Source: Euryodendron excelsum (taxonomy: Eukaryota; Streptophyta; Magnoliopsida; Ericales; Pentaphylacaceae). Taken from it: a stretch of 64,000 nt of DNA. The notes under the pieces were generated by a model. That model did not search any database. It was not told the origin of the DNA and was given only the letters and a program-made list of their open reading frames with translations. The position numbers and the translations under genes are program-made. The stretch spans positions 19,571,501 through 19,635,500 of the forward strand of contig CM065397.1 of NCBI GenBank assembly GCA_033060915.1, in the 5' to 3' direction. Below, piece by piece: positions 46,544-57,083 of this stretch (its first letter is position 1; each line of letters opens with the position of its first letter).

Positions 46544-47301
46544 GACTGGGGCAATGGCCCACCCTCGACCTCCCCAATCAAATGAGTTCTGACTCGAGAA
46601 CCATGTATGCTGAAAAAGGGGAGTAACGAATAAGTGTCCGATCGCTCAAAGTTGGAATAATGAAGCATATCCCTGAAAATAAGCATTGAGTCCCTGCTGG
46701 AGTCTGGTAAAGCTCACGAAGGTCTCTCCCACAACCATAGGAGCATGGGAGTGCCTGTCACGAACCTTGACAAGCAGTGCACATAACCGACAGTCGACCA
46801 AGTCATCCCCCCGACAGAAACATCAACATGTTTAAGAGAAGCAAAGCTAGGGCTACCATGGAGAAATGGATCAATCTTGAGAAGTATGCCAATCCCCTAT
46901 CCGAAGCAAACTCAAAATGAGAGAAACAAGAACTTCGCTGGGACATAAGGAAACTAGGGCAGCAAATCAAAAGAAAAGGCCGTTCAACGGAGCCCAAGCT
47001 GAGAAGAAACAATCGTAATGTAACCATAAGGAAAAGTAGGTCTGATAATGTCAGCTGAACCATCCCGAAAACCTAGGAGGAGGCCATACTCGTGAAGAGT
47101 AGGGGTAAGCTCGTACTCCCCGAAGCAAAAATGAGATAAGCCAGGTTGCCAAAAGGGAATCACTGCTTCTATGAACATGGGAATAAGCTGCACTGACAGG
47201 AGTGAAGCCACCCGACCAAAGGACCGGCGAAAGATATCCTGCTCATCCGGAGGGTAACTGTCATGCCAATCTCTCAGTCGACTCAAAATCATGTTTGCCA
47301 T
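46544..47301 (-). pseudogene. Antisense DUF7745/plant-mobile-domain-like ORF in E3, main exon (broken, 3' truncated)
   Basis: Read from the acceptor CAAG|ATGG (exon starts 47301). The first 106 codons are open: LRDWHDSYPPDEQDIF, then a GRVASLL stretch, then FWQPGLSHFCFGEYELTP, then TLHEYGLLLGF, ending at a TGA near 46984. Downstream pieces in shifted frames include HSHAPMVVGETFVSF (about 46770-46720) and WFSSQNSFDWGGRGW near the truncation. The block order matches DUF7745-type plant proteins (a proline-rich FW..CF.F..LTPT.EEY core, then an ET..S motif); this is recognition from memory. Stops, a frameshift and the deletion at 46544 prevent function. It lacks the 225-bp N-terminal segment present in E1. 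Confidence 0.6.
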
Positions 47302-48319
47302 CTTGAAAAGGTAAGCCAAGGTAAGAGGTGTTAGTATACGGTATATGCAGATAAAAATAATAGTAAAATAAATAAATAAATAATCAAAACAAACAAAAGA
47401 TAATAAAATAACATAAAAAAATTTTAAATTCCAAGTCAAAATGAATTTCCTATACATTTTGATTTTAAAATTCCAAGTCAAAATGAATTTCCTACACATT
47501 TTGATTTTAAAATTCCTAGTCAAAATGAATTTCATACACATTTTGATTTTAATCCTCCACGTCAAAATGAATTTCCTATACATTTTGATTTGTCAACTTC
47601 AAGTCAAAACAAGTTTTCTAAAATTTCTAGGGTTATCTGTCATTTTCCTTCAAAAAGATTTTATTCCAAAACTTTTCCAACTCTTTCCTAATTTCTAACA
47701 ATTTCAGCAGAGTTTCGTTTAAAAATGATCCCTATAACACCCAACACATCAACACAAAACACAACCATGGACTCTACAACAACACAATCACATAGCACCA
47801 ATATCCGCACACACTTTTCAAAATTTTAAACTATTCAAAAGACTTGTCTTATTTTCCAAGAAATCAATGGTTTTCAAAGTTATCCTAAAAATTTCTCAAA
47901 ATCACCTCAAATGTTTTCTAAAATATTCCTACATTTTTCTAAACACTAAACTCTAATAATTTCTCAATTTTCTCAAATTTTCCTATATTTCTAAGTGTTT
48001 TTCTATTTTTCAAAAAATCAAAAATTCAAAAAGTTTTCAAAAAAATCACGAAACTTCACACTTTTGTTAAACACATTTTTCTAAGACACACGGTATAAAA
48101 TCTAGTAAAAAAACTCAATACCCAAAGCTGTAGGGATAAACCCCAATTCCAACAGAAGCCCCCTTCACATAATTATAAAAAATCACTCAAATTGAATCAA
48201 GCAAGCATCAAAATAACTTCACCACAGTGTTCAAAACATATTAGAACATCAATTTTTACTACTCACATGGTTCAAACGGAATTCTACACGTCAAAATCAA
48301 TATAAACTCAAAAACTCAC
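47302..48319 (-). other. Predicted intron of the E3 antisense gene
   Basis: The donor CACGAG|GTGAGTTT (exon ends 48320) and the acceptor CTTACCTTTTCAAG|ATGG (exon resumes 47301) are the same as in E1, but this interval is about 380 bp shorter. It is AT-rich and carries the tandem repeat at 47430-47610. Splicing would join the two open frames in phase 0. Confidence 0.5.
47430..47610. repeat. 42-bp tandem repeat (AATGAATTTCCTA units), E3
   Basis: Four to five copies with starts near 47441, 47483, 47525 and 47567, so an even 42-bp period. They are homologous to the 41-46-bp array of E1. Confidence 0.9.
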
Positions 48320-48529
48320 CTCGTGGAGTTCTTCAGCCAAAACTTCTCTTCCGGCGACTTTTTCAGCGACGTGGCTTACTTCCGACAATCTCTCGTGGTC
48401 TCCAAGAAGTGTTCCTTCATTGTCCAAGGCAGTTTCCTTGCTATACCTCTCGGTTTTGGGAAAAACCTTCAATACCCGCAGCAGTGTCAAACCAGGAAAT
48501 GCTAGTTTTGATCCCAAGCCTAGCGCCAC
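48320..48529 (-). pseudogene. Antisense gene of E3, predicted first exon
   Basis: This is a 70-codon open frame ending exactly at GAG|GTGAGT. It aligns without gaps to the E1 copy at 8009-7810 (about 59% identity over 66 residues, including VLKVF, KTER and the C-terminal EELHE/GELQE). No recognised domain. The start codon is uncertain, and the main exon downstream is broken. Confidence 0.4.
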
Positions 48530-48582
48530 TAGCAGTGGCGCCCAGCCATTTCTTCCAAAGGCGCCACTGCTAGTGGCGCCAA
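48520..48582. promoter_or_regulatory. Paired GGCGCC palindromes upstream of the antisense gene (E3)
   Basis: AGCGCCACTAGCAGTGGCGC at about 48522 and GGCGCCACTGCTAGTGGCGC at about 48560 occupy the same positions as the pair at 8011-8070 of E1, about 200 bp from the 3' LTR. Confidence 0.6.
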
Positions 48583-48760
48583 TTGTCGATTCTGGGCAGC
48601 TTTGCCCTTTTCCCCGCCAAAACTCGATTTCAAAGGCTTCTTGGGCCCAATATCCGTTTCGAAACTCCCGTTTTCAAAACATTTCCAAAGTCTGTCCCTC
48701 CGACTGCCTCACGGTCAACACGAGACTCTTACTCTATCATTTTCTGTTTTCGACAAACAA

Positions 48761-48781
48761 AGACAGAAAAAGAGGGGTAGC
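48761..48781 (+). promoter_or_regulatory. E3 polypurine tract
   Basis: AAGACAGAAAAAGAGGGGTAG precedes the 3' LTR start (48782, GATAAGCACCCT, two changes from TGTAAGC). It matches the E1 tract. Confidence 0.88.
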
Positions 48782-49489
48782 GATAAGCACCCTATTTTTT
48801 CCCGCTCGACAGTCTCCAGTCCATCCAGACTTGTATTCAAGTCAATATGGACATTTTCCAATCTAAATCAATTTTTCTAGTCCAATCTAGTCAATCCATT
48901 GCTTCGCAAGCCCGCCAGGCCCAAAGAGAGGCAAAATGACCAAAATGCCCTTTGGGGCATTGTTCGGTCCAATTCCAATAGGTACGTCTTTCCAAAGACG
49001 GCAATTCCAATTCCAGTTCTAATTAAATCCGACACACCTTTCGAGAAAGTTGATTCCTTAAGGTGGTAAGACCCTCCAATCTGGCACATTTTCAAGTGAA
49101 CTCTTTGGAACGGTAAGTCCCTTCAAACTCGTCGACCGAGACGAGATCCTAAGTCCCCTAGATGGTAGAACGGTCCACCTTTGGCGCCTACTAGCCCGCT
49201 AATGCAGAAATGTCCATTTTGGCACGCCTTTCGAGAATTTTGATTCCTTAAGTGCTAAGTCCATTTAGCAATTTCCCGAGATCAGATAGTCTCGAGAATG
49301 ATTGGGAACCGTCAAAGTAGCGGAAGTACTCGTAAACATCACAACCGTCAGAGTGAGGGAAACACTTATAAACAGGTCGATATAGGGAATTGCAACTAAC
49401 CTCTGTATCACGGGACCGCCGTTAGAGTGGCGAAAACACTCAAAATCCAAGTCAACACCGGTGCCTGCTAGCCTACTTCGGTGAAAAAT
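48782..49489 (+). mobile_element. E3 3' LTR, first 708 bp
   Basis: It follows the polypurine tract and pairs with the LTR start at 33103. It ends at GTGAAAAAT, where the text changes to a minus-strand LTR without any LTR terminus or TSD. Confidence 0.87.
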
Positions 49490-52140
49490 AGAGATTTGGA
49501 AATAGAAATTTGGAGTTAGAAATTTGAAAATAGATTGGAGATTTGGAAAGATTTTGTGGAAATAGAAACTTGAAAAATATTGTGACCGCACCTATGAGGG
49601 TTGCTTACGTATCCTTTTGGAGGAATCAGGTCAATCGTAGTTCGGACAAGAGTCCCATAGAAAATAGAAGGTTGGATTGGAAGAAAGAGATTTTGATTGG
49701 AAAAAGGATTTGATTTGAACTTAGAATAGAGGATTGAAAATTGAAATTTAAAATTTTGGAATTGAAGAGATTGAATTTTGATTTGAAAAAATAAAACTTA
49801 GAAGAAAGATTTAGACTTATTTTAGAAAGATAGAGGTTTAAGAAACCTAGACTTGGGAAAGAGACTTAGGAAAGATTTGACTCGACTTGGAAGGTTTAGG
49901 AGATTAGGAAAGATTGGGTTTAGGAAATGTTTGAATTAGGAAAGGTTCAAATTAGGAAAGTGTCATCTTAGGAAAGTTTCAATTTGGAAAGTTCTGCTTT
50001 AGGAAAGCTTTCGAAATAGGAAAGTTTTGGAATTAGGAAAGTTCAACTTAAAAAAGTTTTGACTTTAGGAAAGTTTCAACTTAGGAAAGTTTTGAATTAA
50101 GAAAGTTTTATTTTAAGAAAGGTTTTGAAAGAGGAAAGGTTTTGAAAATAAGGAAGTTTTGAAAATAAGAAATTTTTTGAGTTTAGAAAGTTTTAGATTT
50201 GGAAAGATTTGAAGTTTTAAGAAAGTTTAGAATTTAGAAAGTTTTAGATTTAGAAAGTCTTAACTTAAGAAAGTTTTGAACTTGGAAAGCTTTGGATTTG
50301 GAAAGATTTTGAAATTTAGAAAGTTAGGATTTTGGAAAGATTTGGGTTTAGAAAGTTTTAACTTAAGAAAGTTTTGAACTTGGAAAGATTTGAAATTTAG
50401 AGAGTTTAAGATTTAGAAAGTTTTAGAGTTTTAGTTTTAGAAAATCTTGAGATTAGGAAAGGTTGAGTTTAGGAAAGATTTAAAAACTTAGATTTGGAAA
50501 GTTAAGATTTGAAAAGGGATGAAATTAAGGAAAGGGTTGAATTAGGAAAAATTTGGAAGCTTAATGTTTAAGGAAAGATTTGAAAGTTTTAGGAAACTTA
50601 TGGTTTAGGAAGGTAGGAAATTAGGAGAGATTTGAATTTTGAGTTTTGAAGTTTAGGAAAGATTGTTATGTTCAAGTTTTGGAAACTTAAGATTTAGGGA
50701 AGTAGAAGATTAGGAAGGATTTGAACTAGGAAAGATTTGGATTAGGAAGGGATTGGATTTTGTTTCTAAAAGGGAATGTTTGATTTTGTGCCCAAAAACG
50801 GAGGATAAGATCTAGTTTCCTAAACGCGAAGATTTGATTTGGTTTCCTAAAGGAAAATTTTGATTTGACATGGATTTGATAAGGGGAAGTTTTAGAAACC
50901 TTAGATTTGGGAAGACTATAGTTTTGATGTAGAAAAGAGGTTTTGAAAATATGTATAGTTTTGATGTAAAAAGGGAGATTTTGGAAAGCTAGGTTTTAAG
51001 GTAAATTTGAAAATTATGTTTTTGGAAAGAAAATTAGGGTTTTCTAATTTTTAGCTCTAAGGCTTGACTTGGGCATCAAGAAAAGGGATTTTTGGAAAGT
51101 GCGTTTTTGGAAACGAAGATTTTAGAAGGAAAATCCTAGAGGGGAGTTTCTAGAAGGAAGATTTTGGGAAGACAATTTTTAGAAAGATTTTTGGTAGAAG
51201 ATTGTTGGAGAGAGTTTTTGGAAAGATTTTTAGAGAGCGTTTTTAGAAAGTGAATTTTGGGGAGAGTATTTTGGAGAGGAGTCGAAAAAGGGAGTTTTGA
51301 AAAATAGATTTTTGGAGGGAGTTTTTGAAAACAACTTTGGAAAGGAGAGTTTTAGGAAAGTATTTTGAAAGAGGAGGTTTTAGGAAAAAAGATTTTTGAA
51401 AATAGAGTTTTTAGAAGGTATAAAAATGTCGCACTTTTCTAAAGCGATTCTAACCATAAGAGGGATAGAACCACTTTCAGAAAGCAGTTTTGAAAACAAC
51501 AAGATTTGAAAATATGGACCATAAAAGTCACTTTAAATGTAACACTTTCCTAAAGCAACCCTAGCCATGGAAAAGCTAGAATCACCCTAAGGTTGTGATT
51601 TTGAAAACATGTTTTGTAAAAGGAGATTTTGATGCAATTTTGAAAACAAGTTTAATGCAAGCTTTGAAAACGAGTTTAAAAACGATTTTTGGAAGATGCA
51701 AGATCATGATATGCACAATGCAAGTTTGGGGTCGTGAACATACAAGGTTAAGGCTTCACCACATAATCAAGGGGGCCGAACCCACGTGGTCTCTGGTTAG
51801 CCTAAAGGAGAGCCCCCGACACGGTGACCCTCCAATAGTCTAATCCTACACATGGACCGGGAGTCCCCTTGTTTCAAGAATGCAAAGAAAGGGGGGGAAA
51901 GAGATAGGGGATTAAAATAGAGAAAACCCAAGTGGGTTAGGAGAGAGAAGAGAGAGGGGGGAATTGCAGAAATTTAAATAGAAAACCTACCTTCTGTCTT
52001 GTTTATTTTGCGTGCGTTGCTTTTCTTCGGTCTTCGCTTCACTTTAGTCTTGATCTTCGAGGGCTCGTCTTCGGTCTTCAAATCTTCATAGTTGCAGCAA
52101 TTCAAGTCTTCAATGGAGGGTTGGAGGCTAGTGTATAAGT
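49490..52140 (-). mobile_element. LTR fragment G (-), host of element H
   Basis: This is a minus-strand subfamily I LTR from about 0.6 kb inside its end (GATTTGGAAATAG) through the G-poor tract (49850-51420) to the early transcribed region (GAGGCTAGTGTATAAG), where H is inserted. The rest of the LTR would lie beyond H, outside the window. The left junction lies inside both LTRs and is best explained by a deletion. Confidence 0.82.
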
Positions 52141-52309
52141 TGTAAGCACCTCATTTTTGCCCGCTCAGCAATCTGCAGCCCGACTGGGTTCGGTTTCCAA
52201 CATCACAGCACAGGCAAGCTCAAGACGAGCCTTTCAATCTCCAATCCAGTCAATTGGTCGCTTCTCGGGCCCACAAGGACCCACTGGAGCCATAAGCACC
52301 ATTATTCCA

Positions 52310-52650
52310 GGCAGTTTGTCAAACCGGGCGGTCTCGAAAACCAACGCCATCCAGGTAGCTTCCCGGGATCGGGCGATCTCGGGGACCAACACCTCATCAA
52401 AATTCCAGACAGTTCACTTCTGACGCCTGCTAGCCAGCCAATGTAGAATGTCCGCCATCCGATAGTTCTCCGAGACCGGGCATTCTAAGAGACCAACACC
52501 ACCCTTCTAGGTAGCTTTCTAGGACCAGGCGTTCTCAGGAACCAACACCACCCTACAGGTAGCTCTCTAAGATCAGGCGTTCTTAGGGACCAACACCGCA
52601 CAGGTAGTTTTCTAAGACCGGGCGGTCTCGGGAACCAACACCTAAGTCAA
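52310..52650 (+). repeat. About 48-bp tandem repeat (GGACCAACACC units) in the H LTR
   Basis: Repeated ACCAACACC...CAGGTAGCTT...GACCGGGCGGTCTC modules at roughly 45-50-bp intervals. This is the reverse complement of the S3 array (38756-39150). Confidence 0.8.
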
Positions 52651-53846
52651 CACCAGCGCCTGCTAGCCTGACTCGGTGAAAAATGACCAAACCTGCCATT
52701 TGGGCCTCCAGGCACGTTTTGGGAAGGTTCAAAATCCCTCAAAACGATAAGTCCATCCTTCCAAAATGTTGTCAAACCATTAGGCATCCCCTGCACGCCA
52801 TTCGGTCCAAATCCGGGCCTATTCCAGCTCACTTTGGTTAAAATGATCATTTTGCCCCTGAGCGCCTCAGCACGGCACAAACCCTGCTGAACGGCAAAAG
52901 ACTCTCCTAAAACCATCCCTAAACAGCCGTACACGCTTAACACAACATATCAAATCATTCCTGACCATTTCCAGCCAACTCTAGTCAAAATGACCGTTTT
53001 GCCCCTAGAAGCCCAAAAATGCCCCGAAACAGCACCGTCCTTGGGGTCTCGAGCAGAGGGTTTCACCACACGCCCTTGTTTAACCCAAGGAACACCCTAC
53101 GACACTAAGCTCACACAACGCGATAAAAGTTCCCTGGAGCATCTCGCAGACGCTCGACCTAAATTGTCTTTTCCCCCGATTCCCTAGTTATAACGCACCG
53201 TCAACTGACTTGAGAAATGCGTAAATCAGGGAATTCTGGAAAGCTCGTTCGTAGATCTTTTTATCGATACAGCTCGATCAAATAGGTCACCTCCCGAAGC
53301 CCTCTATCGTACGGTGCGAAAACTATAACTTTTAGCAACCCTTGGAGCGTCTCACAGACACTCCACCAAGGTTGATTTTTTCTCCGATTCCTTAATCAAA
53401 ACGCACTGTCAAATGACTTAAGAAATGCATAAATTTGGGAATTCCTGAAGGTATTTCCAGAGTACTTTCCATCGGTACGGTCTGATCAAATAGATCCCTT
53501 CTCGACGGCCTCGATCACACGAAATGAAAATAGCCACTTTCAAACACCCAGGGAGCGTATCATAGACGCTCCGCAAAAGTGACCTTTTTGGCACACTTCC
53601 CAAGACGATATCACTCACTTCCAAACATAATTCAAACTTTTCAAAAATATGAAAGTTCATCAGAAGCACTAGGAGAACATCCCAAGTGCGACCGATTCCC
53701 CCGAGACCTTCCCAATTGACTCAATTATCGAGGTAAAGTTTGGATGAACTTTCCCGATGATGGAGCGTATGCTACATGCGCTCAAATTTTGATCAGATCG
53801 ACCGACTTTCGATCAACGGTCGAGATTTAACCAGTACAAAGGGTGC

Positions 53847-53935
53847 CACGTGTTATTCTGGCAAAGGAACAATACCTGCGCATGTCCTACATGTGCAAGG
53901 CAAAATTTTGGCCATGCGCATGTAGCACATGCGCA
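53847..53935 (+). promoter_or_regulatory. G-box and paired GCGCATGT palindromes upstream of the H TATA
   Basis: GCCACGTGTT has its CACGTG core at 53847-53852. Imperfect palindromes follow at 53877-53897 and 53915-53935 (GCGCATGTAGCACATGCGC core). The G-box end lies 103 bp before the TATA-like box, the same spacing as in solo LTR S3. Confidence 0.55.
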
Positions 53936-53954
53936 AGACTTGTTCCAGATTGCC

Positions 53955-53962
53955 TACAAATA
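53955..53962 (+). promoter_or_regulatory. TATA-like box, H 5' LTR
   Basis: TACAAATA in the context TTGCCTACAAATAGAGGCC. The homologous site in S3 is a perfect TATAAATA, so one base has changed. It lies about 1.8 kb after the LTR start; about 3.1 kb of LTR would be transcribed downstream. Confidence 0.6.
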
Positions 53963-55364
53963 GAGGCCTCCCCCCTTGTATATTCCAGGTCCGAAATTGA
54001 TACGAAGTTTTGCTGAAATCACTCCAAAAACTCGAATCTCTATATACATTCCTCCCCTCCAACACTTAGGCAAGATTCTACCCCTCCTAAACCTATACAC
54101 TCCACATACAAGGCCTCATACACACTTATACACTCCACTCTAGCCTCTCAAGCCCTTCTTGAAGTCATTCAATTTCCAATCAAGATATCCATTGAAGACT
54201 ACAAGAGTGTTAAGGGCAAAAGGTGGTATCCCTTTTACATTTGTGCTCTCCCCAACTCTTCTCTTCTCCCTCCTAGCCTACTTAGGCTATTCTCTATTTT
54301 AATCCCCATCTTCAACCCCCCTTTCTTGCATGCTTGAGCCAAGAGGGCTCTTAGATCATGCCTAGAGGAAAGCAAGTGAGAGCAACCGTGTAGGGGGACC
54401 TCTCACTAGCCTACTTTAAGATGGTATGGCCTAGGAGCCTCTTGTTTATGTGGTGTAGCCTAAAAGCCTTGTATGTGAATCATGACCCCTTGCATATTGC
54501 TATCTTAATCATGTCTTGTGTGCTTGGCTTTATTTTATGCTTATTGTCATGCTCCACAATGCTTCCATTGCTCTTAATTTTATGCCATTTTCAAGTTCTA
54601 TGTTTCTTTCAAAATCGTTCCAAGAGTTGGCCCCTTGAAGTTTAGGATGAGACCTTAGGAGTCATGCCTTGGAAAATCCCTCACTACCTCCTAATTCACA
54701 TTTTTGCATCATTGCATTACAACTTGCATGAAAGTTGCTTTCAAACTCTCTAATTTTCAAGGTTTCCATTCTCTCAAATTTAGTGGTTAAAATGGCTCCA
54801 TGGAACCCTCTCTTGAATGGTCTCCGTTTATATTGGCCATAGGAGCCCTAAATTGTTAGAATGGTTCCATTTTCTCTTTATGATCGCCTAAGAATGATGT
54901 TCAAACTCTTTGATATGGTTCCTATTCTCTCAAGTGTAGTGGTTGGAATGCCCCCATGGAACCCTCTCTTGAGTGGTCTCCCTTTTGTTGGCCATATGAA
55001 CCCTCTCTTGATGGAATGGTTCCCTTGAAAAATGGTTTTCAAAATCCTTCTCAAACGATGATTTTCAAAATGCATTCTCTCCTTCTTTGCGTAAAAAATG
55101 ATTTTTCAAAAATTACCATCATTATGTTGATTTTTAACCCCTTATACTCTTGTTAAGATAGTGGTTATAATGGCCATGAGGAAACCTCCCTTGGAATGGT
55201 CTCCAAGCACCACCCATACAAACCATACTCTTGACTAGAGTCAAAATTTTCATGGAAATGATCTTCAAAGAAATGGCCTACTAAAGTCCATTGCATAACA
55301 TGTTTTGTTTTCCAAAACTCTTTCCAAAAATGCACCAAACCACACTTCAAAATCATCTTTCAAT

Positions 55365-55725
55365 CCAGCCCTAGGTTAACTTGACCCTAGCTACCACACC
55401 CTAGGTTAACTTGACCCTAGTTACCTAACCCTAGGTCGACTTGACCCTAGTTGACCAACCTTAGGTTAGCTTGACCCTAGTTACATAACCCTAGGTTAAC
55501 TTGACCCTAGTTACCAAATCCTAGGTTGACTTGACCCTAGTTGACCAACCCTAGGTTAACTTGATCCTAGTTATCCAAACCTAGGTTAACTTGACCCTAG
55601 TTCACTTACCTTAGGTTAACTTAACCCTAGTTAGTTAACCCTTAGTCTTCTTAACCTTAGGTCAACCTAACTTGAGTTAGTTAACCTTAGGTTCCCCCTA
55701 ACCCTAGGCTAACCTAACCTAGGTT
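55365..55725 (+). repeat. 30-bp tandem repeat array in the H LTR
   Basis: About ten units contain CCTAGGTTAACTTGACCCTA with a near-constant 30-bp step. They are more diverged than in S3; some units have lost the pattern (GTTGACCAACC). The array is in the transcribed part of the LTR. Confidence 0.9.
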
Positions 55726-57065
55726 AATACACTTCAAGGTTCCAACTCTTGAACCCTTTCTTCAAATGACCATTCAAAATTTCAAATTATCCTCCTAACC
55801 TATTCCTCCAAAACCTCCTACCCCCATGATTTCAAAAACCCAACTCCATAAACTCTTCTACTGTCCCTACACTCCATCTTCAAAGCATTTCCAAAAACAT
55901 TTTCGAAAGGTCATAAATCTAAGGTGTCCCTAGCCCTCTCATGGTTAGGGATTCCAAGGACAAGTGATAAATCAAGAACAACCTCTAAGGTTGTCCATAT
56001 TTGGATTCCAAAACCTTAGCCATTTCCAAAAACCACTCTCCAAACCAATTCATCAAAACATTCCTCCAAGGTTTTCAAAACAAGACTTCAAAAACACTCT
56101 CAGGTTCCTTGAGTCATGACAAAGCCTTTTTCCAAAAACTCCTTTAAGGTGATCCAAAATCACTTTCAAAAAACACTCCACCATTCAATTTCAAGTCAAA
56201 ACTTCCGAGACCACAAAGAGTCTTCAACTTCCAAGACCACAAAGAGTCTTCAACTTTCAAGACCTCAAAGTGTCTTAAACTCTTTCAAAGACCCAAAGTG
56301 TCTTCAAACCTTCCAAAGGCCCTAATGTGCCTATTTTCCATCGGGCTCTTGCTCGAACTACAACTGACCTGATTCTCGCCAAATGAGATACGTAGGCAAC
56401 CTAAAATGGTGCGGTCATAACTTTTATTTCAACTCCAATCCCTTTTCCAAAATTCCAATCCATTCAAAGTTTCTATTCCAAACTTTTTCAAAACCCCCAT
56501 TATTTTCAAACTTCTTCCAAAACTTGCATCATGCATCGTTCATCCAAAAAGTGATGACTAAACCCCTTTTTCAAAGTTGTAAAGTGGATATTAAGTGGAC
56601 AATGGTAACCGGTTATTCTAGTGGGTGAACAAAGGGTGATTAGACATATGGGTACCGAAAGGGTGGAGTAGGGTGATGATCTTAGGATATCTTCCCTACA
56701 CGTAACCAACTCCCGGACCATGGATTTTTGTTTTTGAAAGAACAAAAGGGAGTTATTTTCAAAGAGGGCTTAAATATTTCCAAAGGTTGCCAAACGACCT
56801 ATTTTCCTAAAAACCCTATCTTGAGAGAATTTTCAAAAACTCTAAGTTTAATCTTCGGATTAACACTTAGTTTTAGGTGCCCTAACTCACCTTAATCAAG
56901 TTAGGTGACAACTCCTATTTTTCTAAAAAGCCTTTAGTCAAATCAATTTTCAAACCTAGTCGCACTTGTCCTTCTAGGAGGACGAGTTCTAGTGACAGAG
57001 TTCCGTGCTTTAGGGTCTCCGAGCCGAAAGGACCTTGGACACCCCAAAAACCGAAGCGCGACAGC

Positions 57066-57083
57066 TGGCGACTCCACTGGGGA
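57066..57083 (+). promoter_or_regulatory. H primer-binding site, perfect match to tRNA-Arg
   Basis: TGGCGACTCCACTGGGGA begins two bases after the LTR end. Its reverse complement, TCCCCAGTGGAGTCG plus CCA, is the 3' end of plant cytosolic tRNA-Arg (ACG type, from memory). Arg primers are characteristic of Ogre elements. Confidence 0.93.

Larger units (their letters stand above)
46544..48781 (+). mobile_element. E3 internal remnant (antisense gene region and polypurine tract)
   Basis: It is colinear with 5430-8270 of E1 and joined directly to LTR sequence at 46543/46544. It contains the antisense gene, its predicted intron with the tandem repeat, the GGCGCC palindromes and the polypurine tract (48761-48781, AAGACAGAAAAAGAGGGG). 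Confidence 0.88.
33103..49489 (+). mobile_element. Element E3 (+): LTR retrotransposon with nested solo LTRs and a large internal deletion
   Basis: The 5' LTR is 33103-34464, 39305-39532 and 44826-46543 (interrupted by solo LTRs S3 and S4); then come the internal remnant 46544-48781 and the 3' LTR start 48782-49489. The first ~70 bp of the two LTRs differ at about seven positions and share text not in other LTRs (GCTCGACAGTCTCCAGT), so they are a pair. Left target flank is ACCAG (33098-33102). The end of the 5' LTR, the primer site, leader and gag region are deleted, as is most of the 3' LTR. Confidence 0.8.
52141..57063 (+). mobile_element. H 5' LTR (subfamily II), complete, 4923 bp
   Basis: It starts TGTAAGCACCTCATTTTTGC and ends CCGAAGCGCGACA, with the primer site two bases later. 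Order inside is: the ~48-bp array (about 52310-52650), the AAAATGACC blocks, a G-box (53847), paired GCGCATGT palindromes (53877-53935), a TATA-like box (53955), the transcribed region, the 30-bp array (about 55365-55725) and the conserved end. It is the reverse-strand counterpart of solo LTR S3. Confidence 0.93.
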
